Source: Nicotiana tabacum (Eukaryota; Streptophyta; Magnoliopsida; Solanales; Solanaceae). Taken from it: 64,000 bases of DNA. The DNA lies in contig NC_134085.1 of assembly GCF_000715075.1 (NCBI RefSeq), forward strand, positions 136,166,060-136,230,059, written 5' to 3'. Below the pieces are notes generated by a model. That model was not told where the DNA came from and did not search any database. It saw only the letters and a list, made by a program, of their open reading frames with translations. Positions 50,513 to 62,603 of this stretch are shown here, in pieces (the stretch's first letter is position 1; each line of letters opens with the position of its first letter). The position numbers were made by a program, and so were the translations under genes.

Positions 50513-50701
50513 ATGCCCCGTACTTCTAGAGTGCGCTCATATGTTTGGGAACACTTTGAGGTGGTAAAAGAAAATGAAGAAGTTCACAAGTAAACTGCAA
50601 GAACTGTGGTCTTAAATCATCGTCGAAAGTGGGATGGCACAGGCTGTTTAAGGAGACATATGAAGAGTTGTCTTGAATGTCCTCCAGAAATTCGTATTTA
50701 A
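50513..50701 (+). pseudogene. BED zinc-finger remnant of a hAT transposase
   Basis: From the ATG at 50,513 the frame reads SYVWEHFEVV, typical of the start of a BED finger, then hits TAA at 50,591. The first cysteine pair (CKNCG) is in another frame, and the second half GTGCLRRHMKSC is back in the original frame. So the finger (C-x2-C ... H-x3/4-C) is there but disrupted by small indels. The rest of the transposase is absent. BED fingers bind transposon ends in hAT transposases; this fragment cannot be active. Confidence 0.65.
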
Positions 50702-51257
50702 GTTGATTTGAGATAATTTGTATTATTTTAAAATTATTAGACGTATTTATGCTTAATGTTTTAGTTTGTTAGATTAATTTGAAGTACTATTATGCAATGA
50801 AAATTTGAAATGAAACTATAAAAGCCTTTGAAGTTTGATCCATATATATCAAGTTATTATAACACTCTAGTGTCCAGTATAAGATTTATATTATAAGTTA
50901 TATTTTTCATGTTCATTGTGTTATCTTAAATTCGTAATGAATTTTTCAAATATAAGGGTTTTAAAGCCTTTGAAATTTATTCAAACACTCTTTTTATAAG
51001 ATTGTTTTTTTCATTTTATATTTTTACTTTATATTAATATAAATTATGATAGTTATACAAAATATAATAAAAAAAGTTAAATAAACCCGGCCTGGCCCCT
51101 TAGGCCCGGAACTGTTCCGGTTTAATATTTCACTGGATGTGCCCGAATCCGTTAAACCCGATTTGAAAAAATCGGTAATCGGCCCGAATTGGTGACCGAC
51201 CGGTCACTTTTTTTAGTCAACCCGGATCAGCCCGGCCCACGCCTTTGTCACCTCTAA

Positions 51258-52622
51258 TTAAAACTAGGGAAAAAGGCTATTATTATCCTTGTACTATTGT
51301 AAATAGTACATGTTTGTCCTCCGTTTCACTTTACGTCCAAAACCCACTTTACCGTTAACAAACTTGATGGAAATGCCCCTAACTCTAACGGACCGCCAAT
51401 GTGGCAGCTGACCTACTCTATTTTTTCCATGTCAGCTGCCAGGTCACTTATTTACTCAATTTAAAAAAAATAAAAAATATCCCCCCAACCCCACCCCTTC
51501 CGGGCTCCCTACTTCTTCTTCCTCTATGAGTTCTTCATTTTCGCTTCAAATTTCAATTCAAATTAGGCAAAGTTTTTCATCAAACTAACTGAAGTTGCAA
51601 CCATAACTTCTCAACAAATTTCAGCTAACACTTTGCTTAAACTTCAGCAAATTAGAATACCTATTTTATGTTCTTAAGCATTCTTACAAATCCTTCAATG
51701 GTAATTTTTTTTTTCAAATCTATAAACATCAATGTTATTCTTCCCGTTTCAAGCTTCAACTTTTATTTTTTTTCACTTGATTTCAGTAGGAGACAAGCAA
51801 GAATTTCAAATTCTTGTTGCTAAACCTTTTGTTTTCTTAACTTCTATGTAAAGTCCGAACCAAATGCTTCCCTATCTCCTAGTGAACCCAACGGTAAGTT
51901 TAGATCCATGAAATATGGTTTAGTTTGACCACAAAAAGTTCAGATCTTGGAGGTTAATACCAATTCACACACACTATGCAAGAAATTCACTCAATCCTTC
52001 ACTCACACACACAAAAACACACTGCACAATACGAATACACTGAATTCGCCCCATAGTTGTTCAGCTCACCTTCTTAGCTTTCTACCTCAATCACCATCTT
52101 CTCCGTTGAAATACACCATTATGAGCAATTCCTTCCAATGAAAGAACCTTTTCTCACGGAAAACACTTAACAAAAAATTTCTCCATTTACCCATTTTCAC
52201 AAACACCATATCTCCACCAGTAAAGCACCAACAACTCCAATGACTCTATGCTAGACTCACCAAATGAAGGGCCTCCTTCTATCGTAAGCTATCAACACCC
52301 AATAAAGCAATAATGAGATATGGAGTACTAAACTTTACATTATTTAATACATCTGAGTATTATCCTAGTGATATTAAATTCTGGTTTAATTTCGCTATAT
52401 GCCTTCCTACTCATGTTTTAATTTTTTTTAATTGAGTAAATAAGTGACTTGGCAGCTGACATGGAAAAATAGAGTGGGTGATCTGCCATATTAGCCATCC
52501 GTTAGGGTTAGGGGCATTTCCATCAAGTTTATTAACGATAGGGTGGGTTTTGGACGTAAAGAGAAACGGAGGACAAACGTGTACTATTGTAGGGTAATAA
52601 TGGCCTTTTTCTCTTAAAACTA
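51258..52622. mobile_element. Mutator-like non-autonomous element with long inverted ends
   Basis: 9-bp duplication TTAAAACTA at 51,258-51,266 and 52,614-52,622. The element is 51,267-52,613 (1,347 bp). Inverted ends are about 204 bp (51,267-51,470) and 193 bp (52,421-52,613), sharing GGAAATGCCCCTAAC, TTTGTCCTCCGTTTC and GTCAGCTGCCA. The middle has no transposase. Duplication length and long ends fit the Mutator superfamily. Confidence 0.85.
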
Positions 52623-52630
52623 AACATGGT

Positions 52631-53937
52631 TGTCACGACCCAAAATCTACTAAGGGTCGTGATGGCCGGGCACCACTATCAGGTAAGCCAACACCAAGAA
52701 GTTAATTAAATTCCCATTTTAGCATTTATTGAAATTATTTCTTTTATATATTGAACAACAAATAATGAAATTCACTAAAATAATAATGATGTCTTTAACA
52801 AACTTAATATTGAATAATCTCATAATCATCCTAGAACCCGGTGTCACAGGTGTATGAGCAATTTCTAGGAACTAAAGTACAATACGATAACTGTCTGGAA
52901 TACAATTGAACAGAAAAGAACTACTATACTCTGAAAGAGACTCTGCTGGCTGCGGGTCTTCTCGAGAGATGCAACTCACCTAAGTCCCCGTGTCAACCAT
53001 GCCGCTGCGCCCGGTGAGGCCACTAGACGTACATGTGCATGTGCTTCAAAAATGCACAGCAAGTGTAGCATGAGTACGAAAAAAACGTATACCCAGTAAG
53101 TATACCGTCTAATCTGGAAGAAGAAGAGACGAGAGGTCGACTTTGACGCATACTTGTGGTCCAATAATGTACCAATAATATAGTAAATCAAGAATTTTTA
53201 TATAAACGACTGTAACTCAATATAATGAAGTAAGTAAATAATTCTTTCATTAATAGGAAATTTCCAAATTCATTTTTTTCTTCACTTATACATTTATCTC
53301 AAGCCAGGGAGACAATATTATCATTTATAAGTTCACAAGTCAAGCAATACAAGCATGTGCAAATCATGCCGAAGTCGTACGGCCCGATCCAACAAATATT
53401 TAAACTGTGCACTGCCAGAGGGTCGAATGACGCGAACCATAGATGCATATATTACCCCGCTCGCGAATCATACATGCAACGCGGTCAAATATAAATAAAC
53501 ACAACAAATAGTCAATCAAGAATCCATCACAGAGCAATTATTCAAGGAAAAGCAATTTCTCTTTTAAAGTTCAGAAAATGATGTATAGCCTTTTAGAAAT
53601 TTATCTACAAAGTTCGATATTTTTTAAGCATTTAAATTGACAATAAGATTGCAAATATTTACAAGTAAGGCATGTTTGGTTCCTAGACTACCCGGTATTA
53701 AGCATAATAGTAGCTATGGACAGACTCTCGTCACCTCATGCGTACGTAACCCCCATAATAGTAGCACATAGTTAATTATTTTACTTATGAGGACAATTCC
53801 CTCTTACAAGGTTAGAAAGAAGACTCACCTCGCTCCGAAGTTCCATAACCGGCATTCCACGCTCTTCCGAAGGCTCAAATCGATGCACAACGCTCCAAAA
53901 CTAGCCAATAATTATGCAAACCCATTAATATATGCTC
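52631..53937. repeat. LTR fragment D1
   Basis: Starts TGTCACGACCCAAAATC, with an inverted GGGTCGTGA 16 bp later. It carries the ACGTATACCCAGTAAGTATA-like phrase that in C and E LTRs appears as a GTACTGAGTATGTAAGGC phrase. It has no coding sequence and is cut by D2. Confidence 0.6.
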
Positions 53938-54827
53938 TGTCACGGCCCTAAAATTGACTCGATCATGATGACGCCTATCGTGAAACTAGGCCAGCCGACA
54001 CAAACCCCAACACCAACCAGAAATGCATAATAAGTCATTTAAAACTAGTAATTAGCTAAAATCCCATAGTATAAGTAAAATGAATAGTGCGGAAACACAA
54101 CACAGCCCAACATCGGGGTGTCACCAATCATGAGCAACTACAACTCATCTGGGAATTAGAAAAGACAACATAGTCTGAAAACAAATACTAATACAAAGTT
54201 GAATAAGATAGGAAGGAGAAGCACTGGGTTGCGAACGCCAAACAACTACCTAGTCAACTCCGGAGACCTGCTGGAAAGCTAATCGACACTCGCTATCGCG
54301 ACCCGAGAGTCTTGGATCTGCACATAGGGTGCAGGGAGTATGTGAGTATACTAACTTAGTAAGTAATAAAAGTAAAGGCAGCTGAGCAGTAAGAAAACAC
54401 GTAAACCACCGCATAACGCCACAACACAACAGTATAAGTCCAGAATAATGCAGTAAAGTAGTAAAACTCGTAAAAACAACTTGGTTCAGTAAAACCTTTT
54501 AAAATATTTTTCAATAGTTTCAAACGAGTGATGAAAACAGTGAGTAAAAGGATAGAAACATAAAATAACCCCTCAGCAAAACAAGTACCACAACCGCCCT
54601 CGGGCAAAATATCAATAGATCCAGCCCCTCGGGCTACCTCACAATCATTCGTAATCAGCCCCTCGGGCAATAACATAAAACAATAATAGCCCCTCGGGCA
54701 ATATCACATCTCACACTGGGTACTCATGCTCACTGGGGGTGTTTAGACTTTGGAGGGGCTCCTACAGCCCAAGCGCTATTACAAGTCATCTCGTGGCATA
54801 ACAAAATCAGGCCCCCGACCTCTCATA
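53938..54827. repeat. LTR fragment D2 with CCCCTCGGGC repeats
   Basis: Starts TGTCACGGCCCTAAAATTG. At 54,595-54,715 it has four ~33-bp units each with (AG)CCCCTCGGGC. It is truncated by element E, whose left border is at 54,828 (flank TCATA). Confidence 0.6.
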
Positions 54828-57346
54828 TGTCACGACCCAAACTGTAGGGCCATGACTAGCACCCAACCATACTTGCCGAGCACCAACATACATTTTATCT
54901 AACCTTTTTTTATTATCTTTTAGGGTTGACGAGATCAATATAAATGGTAGACCTGGATCATGGACAACCAACAATAAAATATTATGGCATGAACATACAT
55001 AGCAGGGGATGACCAGACAATCAAAAAATTACATATAAGGTATGAACTACCACGCTACCATGAAAGACTATACAACAAAAACCAGCCGACAAGGCATACC
55101 AAACTATACATGGGTCGACACTTGTCTATGAGCCTCTAAATGAACATAAGTGCTGCAATATAGCCGGAACAGGGCCCCGACATACCCATAATGTCTATAA
55201 CAAAAATGCATACCAAGACCATGGCAAGTCCGGAGAAGGGATCTCGCCAATCACTGCTGAACTGGACAACCTACTGTTGTGGGGGAGCTGCACCTGCCTA
55301 TCTATTAGGGCCTGCAGCACGACATGCAGCGTCCACAAACAAAAGGATGTCAGTACGAATAAAGTACTGAGTATGTAAGGCAGGGAACCATAAATACGAA
55401 CAGTAATGTAAGCAGGGATAAAGAATATACAACCTGGAACATCTGAGTACCTCTGAGGGCTACTGACATGAAATGCATGATACATATGTATGTATACATA
55501 AACTTTTAAAACATATGCCTCTGTGGGCATCATCATCATCATATCGTACCCAGCCATAGTAGGCTTGGTAAAAACATACCCGGCCGTTATAAGGCTCGGT
55601 AGAATCGTACCCGGTCACGTGGAGCTCGGCAAAACGCAACTGATCAGTGGTTCCACAATATGTGCCGTACCCGGCCGACTATAGCGCGGCTCGGTAGAGT
55701 AAAATAGATACATATATATAATGCATGCTCGACTCATGGAATCACATTCTAAACCTTTCGGAGTGACGTAAGGTCGGTATCCTCTATACACGTTATTAGG
55801 ACCAACTCTTCATTACGAATCTTATAAGAATCAGAAAGTACCAACAACATTTAAGAATAAGAGAAGCAACATTAACATCAATCGTTCCATAAGAGGGAAA
55901 GCAATGTAAGTACTGCTAGCTTCTAAGAGTAGAGTATCTTTGGAAGCTCGTTCATTACATTATGTACCATCGGAGTCGTGCAAAAGAAGAAAAGGGATAG
56001 CCTCACATACCTTGTATATACTTCCCCAATCGCAAGCTATGCAATTGTCACAACTCCTTAGTCTACAATAAGAGAAACGATACTATCGTTATCATTTAAG
56101 CGTCATAACTATTATGTATCGACCACAACCTATTTTACGTTAAAACGGACAACACCTCCCCTATATATATGACTTCACACCATTCCAAACAATCACCAAA
56201 CAGCCCAAACAACATCAATAATAAACATATTGAGCCTCCCAAAATAGTCCACGCACAACCTAATTACATCATACATACGACGACCACCGTAGTCGTGTCA
56301 AATGACCCGGAAATGTTACGAATCACTATCAGCACACAACCCTACATATATATGGTGTTCCTCCACACCCTTACACCTCCAAAACTCCACAAAATAGTAG
56401 TAAAACACGCAGCCCAATAGCAACACAAAACAGTCCACAAAACAGTCCGCTACAAGTGAATAACTCGAACTCACGACTTCCGATCACCGTCCCGTAAGTT
56501 CTTAAATGTATAGAATGAATTACCATGAATTCACAGCAGAGAAAAATGTATGAAAGATGGCAGTAACTTACCTTACTTGTTGGATAACTCAGCCCTTCCC
56601 TTGGTTCTTCAAACTCTAGGTTTTACCTTCAAATAGAACTTGAAAGAGAGGGAAAATCAATTAGGGTTTGTGTGGGATTTTTGGGGAGGAGTTGCAGGGG
56701 TTAACTTTGGTTTTGAGGGTCTGAAATATGGATGAAATAACTGAGTTCATAACCCCTTAAAAGTCCTCTCTTGGCCGACTTAGGTCTTTTAATTTTGTCC
56801 TATCATTTTGGCAAGTAGGTGATGCACCTACTTGTCATCTACCAATCTGCGCATGCTTGCGAAAATATGAATATCTCTATACTCCAAGATCGTATTGACA
56901 AATGGTTTAATGCGTTGGAAACTAGACTTGTAGATATTTAATTTTGTGGGTAGATCACCCCGTAATTCCTTGTAAATTAGGAGAAAAGCTTAGTAACATT
57001 TAACCTAATGTTTAAGTAAAATTATGAACCTAAGTTGCGAGAACGTTTGTCTACTTTTGTTTCATAACTCGTTTGACTTCAAGACTTATGATACGGATAT
57101 TATATGATTCAAACACCTTAATACATGACCTTGAGTGTATTAAGAACCTATAGGTTTACCTGAAAATACGAGTTACAACATCCTTGATTCGTTTAACTTC
57201 TAATACTTGTTAATCACCCTTATACACCCTTGTATCACTTAAGACCAATATGATTAACCTCTTATCATCTCAAAGGTAATTCCTTCTTGAATTTATGTTA
57301 ACTAATATATGGCATGAACTAACGCGTGTGGATATGGGTCGTAACA
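54828..57346 (-). repeat. 3' LTR of element E
   Basis: Borders TGTCACGACCC and GTCGTAACA. The first ~1.6 kb and the last ~0.5 kb match the LTRs of C, but about 56,440-56,870 is unrelated to the matching part of C. CCCGGCC/GGCTCGG units at 55,547-55,703. Confidence 0.88.
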
Positions 57347-57362
57347 CCCTTCCCCCCTTAGG
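57347..57362 (-). other. Polypurine tract of element E
   Basis: The minus strand reads CTAAGGGGGGAAGGG directly before the LTR. Confidence 0.8.
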
Positions 57363-57569
57363 AACATTCGTCCTCGAATGTAAGGGTTCATGGGGAGTTT
57401 AAATCATCGTGGATTCCAGTCAAGTTTCTCCCATAAATAGAGGACAAACTTGCAAGCGGTTAACTCAACGTATGGCCTTACAAGAGTATGCAAAGCATTA
57501 CGGACATGTACATTATCTGCATATCGCCATTTTGTATTAAGAAAGAGTATTCTCAAGTTATTGATAACC

Positions 57570-60556
57570 TCATAGAGCCATTTCACCTTCCAATGTATCA
57601 TATGCTCCACCAGCATCCTTGTTATCTTCATTCTGGAATAGGTACGGGTATTTAGACTTCATCTCCTCTTCTGCTTCCCATGTTATTTCTTCTATATTCT
57701 TGTTCCTTTACAATACTTTGATGGAAGCTACATCTTTTGTTCTTAGCTTGCGGACTTGTCGATCTAATATAGCCACTGACACTTCTTCATATGATAGGTC
57801 CTCTGTAACCTGTACATCTTTGATAGGGATGACTCGAGAAGGGTCTCCGATACATTTCCTCAACATAGATACATGGAATACTGGGTGTACAAATTCCAAT
57901 TCGGATGGTAATTCTAACTCATAAGCAACCTGTCCAATCTGTCGAAGAATTTTATACGGCCCGATATACCTTGGACTCAGCTTACCTTTCTTCCCAAAAC
58001 GCATAATACCCTTCATTGGTGAGATCCTTGGGAAAACCCAATCACCAACCTCAAATTCCAGATCACGACGTCGGACATCGGAATAAGATTTTTGCCTGCT
58101 TTGTGCCGTCCTCAATCGCTCCTATATCACTTTCACCTTCTCAATAGCTTGGTGAATCAAATCTGGCCCATATAATTCTGTTTCACCAACTTCGAACCAT
58201 CCAACTGGTGATCTACATCTTCTCCCGTATAGTGCCTCGTATGTGGCCATTTTAATACTGGAATGGTAGCTATTATTGTAGGCGAATTCTATGAGTGGAA
58301 GATGGTCATACCAATTTCCCTTAAAATCTAGAACACATGCTCGTAGCATATCTTCTAGTGTCTGAATGGTACGTTCAGCCTGTCCGTCAGTCTGCGGATG
58401 AAATGCAGTGCTGAGATTCACTTGTGTGCCTAAACCTTTCTGAAAAGACCTCCAAAAGTTAGCTGTAAATTGAGCTCCTCGGTCTGATATAATAGATACC
58501 GACACAACATGAAGCCTAACAATCTCCTTGATATACAACTCGCATAATCTTCAGCCCTATAAGTTGTCTTAACTGGCAGAAAATAGGCACATTTTGTAAG
58601 TCGATCAATTATCACCCAGATGGAGTCAAACTTATGATAAGAGCGAGGTAATCCAATAATGAAGTCCATATTAATCACCTCCCATTTCCAGGTCGGAATC
58701 TCTATATTCTGAAGCAATCCATCGGGTTTCTGATGTTCTATCTTTACTTGTTGACAATTGGGACACTGGGCTACAAATTCTGCAATAGACTTCTTCATGT
58801 TATCCCACCAATACTCCTCCTTGACATCATGATACATCTTTGTTGAGCCGGTATGGATGGAATATCGGGATTGATGAATGTCATTCATAATCTTCTCTCG
58901 TAACCCTGCCACATTAGGCACACATAATCGGCCCTGGTATCTCAGTGCCCTATCTCTTCCGATCTCAAAAGCCATACTTTTACACTGCTGAATGCTCTCT
59001 CTTAATCATACTAAGATAGGATCTTCATATTGCCGTGCTTTTACCTCGGCTACCAACGATGATTCTGATGTATTATGTACAGTAACACCTCCGTCATCAG
59101 AGTCTAACAATCTGATTCTCATATTGGCTAGCTGATGAAGCTCTTTAGTCAACCCCCATCTACCTGCCTCAATATGTACTAAGCTTCCCATTGATTTACG
59201 GCTGAGAGCATCTTCCACAACATTGGCTTTACCGGGATGATACAATATCTAGACGTCGTAGTCTTTCAATAATTCAAGCCACCTACGCTGCCTCAAATTC
59301 AACTCTTTCTGCTTGAAGATGTATTAAAAACTCTTGTGATCTATGTAGATGTCAACATGGACGCCGTATAAGTAGTGCCGCCATATCTTCAAAGCATATA
59401 TTACTGTAGCCAATTCCAAATCATGGGTTGGATAATTCTTTTCATGCTTCTTCAATTGTCTTGATGCATAAGCAATCACCTTCTCACGCTGCATCAATAC
59501 GCACCCCAAACCAATACCAGAGGCATCACAATATACCACATAACCTTCTGTTCTTTCAAGAAGAGTGAGCACTGGTGCGGATGTCAATCGATTCTTCAGC
59601 TCCTGAAAACTACGTTCATAAGTGTCAGACCACTGGAACTTGGTAGCTTTCTGTGTTAACTTAGTCAATGATGATGATATAGAGGAAAACCCTTCCACAA
59701 ACCGCCTATGATATCTTGCTAGCCCTAGGAAGCTGCGGACTTCTGATGGTATTGTAGGTCTCGGCCAATTCTTTACTACATCGATCTTCTGTGTGTCGAC
59801 ACTAATACCCTCGTCAGATATCACATGGCCAAGGAACACTACTGAGTTCAGCCAAAATTCACATTTGGAGAGATTAACATATAACTTACGATCCTGAAGC
59901 GTCTGTAATACTATCCGCAAGTGGCCCGCATGTTCCACCTCCTAACGAGAATATACTAGAATGTCATTAATGAATATAATCACGAACACATCAAGATAGG
60001 GCCTAAATATAGTATTCATGAGATCCATAAAAGCTGCTGGGGAATTTGTTAGCCCGTACGACATCACCAAGAACTCAAAGTGCTTGTATCTTGTCCGGAA
60101 GGCCGTCTTTGGAATATCCTTCTCTTTAACCCTCACCTGATGATACCCTGAACGTAAATCAATCTTGGAGAAATACTTGGCACCCTCGAGTTGGTCAAAC
60201 AGGTCATCAATTCTTGGAAGTGGATATTTGTTCTTTATAGTAGATTTATTCAACTGTCGATAGTCGATACACATCCGTAATGACCCGTCTTTCTTTCGCA
60301 TGAATAGGACTGGTGCACCCCAAGTTGAAGTGTTAGGTCTGATGAAGCCCTTATCCAACAAGTCCTTCAACTGCACCTTCAACTCTCGCAACTCTGCCGG
60401 GGCCATTCTGTATGGAGGGATAAAGATTAGTTAAGTGTCAGGAAACATATCAATGCTAAACTCAATCTCCCTTTCAGGAGGAAGGCCTGAGAGTTCATCT
60501 GGGAAAACATCTGGGAATTCGTTGGCCACGGGGATTGATTGTAAAGTAGGCGGTTT
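57570..60556 (-). pseudogene. Pol of element E (RT, RNase H, integrase, chromodomain; decayed)
   Basis: Same domains as element C, in order: RT 60,406-59,942, RT/RNase H 59,938-59,324, linker 59,245-59,006, integrase zinc region and first catalytic part 58,975-58,430, rest of integrase core 58,538-58,122, C-terminal part 58,115-57,708. At least six in-frame stops and a 1-bp deletion near 58,540 break it. The RT active site reads FINDILVYS, so the first catalytic aspartate is asparagine. The chromodomain tail is interrupted by a stop before its tryptophan-rich end. Confidence 0.88.
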
Positions 60557-62398
60557 CTCCTCCGCATCCCTAATGCGAACGAAATGATAAATGTAACCTT
60601 TTGAGATCATTTTCCTTGCCTTAAGATAGGAAATAAACCTACCTTTTGGTGTAGCAATATTCCTTTTCCATTCAATGATGGGTTCGCCAGGAAATTGAAA
60701 CCTAACCATCTTCGTACGACAGTCAACATTTGCATAGCATGAGGCCAACCAGTCCATTCCCATTATCACATCAAAATCAACCATTTCTAACTCAAATAAA
60801 TTTGCCGAGGTTTGACGACTACAAATCATCACAGTGCAACCTTTATATACCCTTCTAGCAATCACAGAATCTCCTATCGGAGTAGATACCGCAAGGGGTT
60901 TACTTATCAATTCAGGTTCAATGCCAAACTTATTAGCCACAAAGGGTGTAACATATGATAATGTAGATCCCGGATCAATCAACGCATATACATCATAAGA
61001 AAATATAGATAAAATAGCTGTAACAACATCTGGAGACGACTTGAGATCTTGTCAACCTACTAGAGCATAGGTTCGATTTTGACCACCCCTCAAACTCGGC
61101 ACTGCACCTCTACCTCTACCACGACATGTCGACTACTGAAAACCCCGTGCTAGAGGTCGAACTGATGAGGAAGAAGCAAACACAGATCCAGTCGACTGAG
61201 CCATACCATCACCTCCCCTGTTAGGACAATCCCGCATCATATGGCCAGGATGTCTGCAAGAATAACATGCATCAGAACCTCGACGGCATAGTCCAAAGTG
61301 GGCCTTGCCGCAACGATCATAACATGGTGTTGTGGGTCTCGTCTTACTAGTATCCATGTGATGTTGCGAACCTGATGCCTGCGAACTCTGACCTGGACCA
61401 AAATGGGTAAATCGATCATATTGAGGCCTCTGAAACTGTGGGGGAGCACTAGCTACAGGTGGCGCCGAACTCCTCGAAGACTGGGGCCTGACGCTGCCTC
61501 TGAAGTCATTAGAATACCTTGCAAATCTCGCCCTCTTATGCTGGCCCCTATCCTGCTCCCTATCTGCCCTCTGCTGGCGCTTACGATCCTCTAGGGTCTG
61601 GGCATAAGCCTGAATATGGGAAATATCCATGCCCTCCACCAAGGAGGCTGTTGTGCACTCATTCATCAGATGTGGTCCCAATCCGTTCACGAAAAAATGC
61701 ACCCTATCACTCATCTCGGCCACCATATGGGGAGCATACCTTGCTAAAGAATCGAACTGCATACTGTACTCTCGCACACTCATATTACCTTGTCTAAGGT
61801 TCAAGAACTTATCAGCTCTAGCTCGTCGTATCTCAACTGGCAAGTAGTGACGAAGAAAGGCCTCAGAAAATTCCTTCCACACAGCTGGAGGAGGGTTCGA
61901 ACCCCTGGATCTCTCCCAACTATCATACCAGAGAACCGCTAAATCCCGTAGCCGATAAGAAGCCAACTCTACTGCCTCTGTATCACTAACATGCATAACC
62001 TGAAGTGTACGATGAACCTGGTCAATAAAAGTCTGTGGGTCCTCCTTGGGGTCTGATCCGATAAACACTGGAGGGTCTAAATTAATAAAATCACGAACTC
62101 TCGTACTAACTAGTTTCTCAGCAGCACTTGTATTCTGCCTCTGAGCCTGAGCAGCTACCAAGTTAGTCAATAACTGCAAAGCACTCTGCATATTCTTGTC
62201 TGTAGTGCCCGACGGAGGAACTAGAGGTGTTGGATGCCTCCTAATATCCTCTGGAGGAGACGGGGTAGATGAGGTATGAGACGGCATCTCACTCTGAGCC
62301 TTACTTTGGCCTGCTCTGGCTTGGGGAACCTGACTGGTACCCTCTCCCGCAGCTGTATCAAGCCGTCTACTAATTGTTTGCTTCCTAGTCGAAGGTAT
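60557..62398 (-). pseudogene. Gag-protease of element E (start codon lost, several stops)
   Basis: The position of element C's ATG is ATA here (62,396-62,398); the next in-frame ATG is at 62,287. Gag is then open for 384 codons to a TAG at 61,133, including gag domain and a knuckle CYSCRHPGHMMRDC. Further stops precede the protease, which keeps DPGSTLSYV and FDVIMGMDWL (60,982-60,600) and, unlike element C, stays in frame into the RT start before a TAA at 60,431. Confidence 0.88.
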
Positions 62399-62587
62399 CG
62401 CTGAAAGAAAACAAGGTGAATATTAGAGACAAACACTTACGACTCAACTCTACGCACGATCTAGATTCAGGAAGAAGGTAACAACCCTAGATGTCATGTA
62501 GCCTCCTGATTATAAATATGGCGCGCTACACATCTATAATCAAGACTCTACTAGACATGGCTCATAGACAATCCCTAGGATAGACTT

Positions 62588-62599
62588 GCTCTGATACCA
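62588..62599 (-). promoter_or_regulatory. Primer binding site of element E (initiator Met tRNA)
   Basis: TGGTATCAGAGC on the minus strand, identical to element C. Confidence 0.92.
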
Positions 62600-62603
62600 A
62601 GTT

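Larger units (their letters stand above)
35680..51264. mobile_element. Outer hAT-type element (15.6 kb with nested insertions)
   Basis: The 8-bp duplications ATTAAAAC at 35,680-35,687 and 51,257-51,264 flank an element running 35,688-51,256. Its ends read TATACATG and, inverted, TAGAGGTG, with subterminal GGCCGGG words (35,702; 51,225-51,240). Without insertions only about 1.2 kb is left: 35,688-35,883 and 50,252-51,256. The right part holds a broken BED zinc finger, supporting the hAT assignment. Confidence 0.8.
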
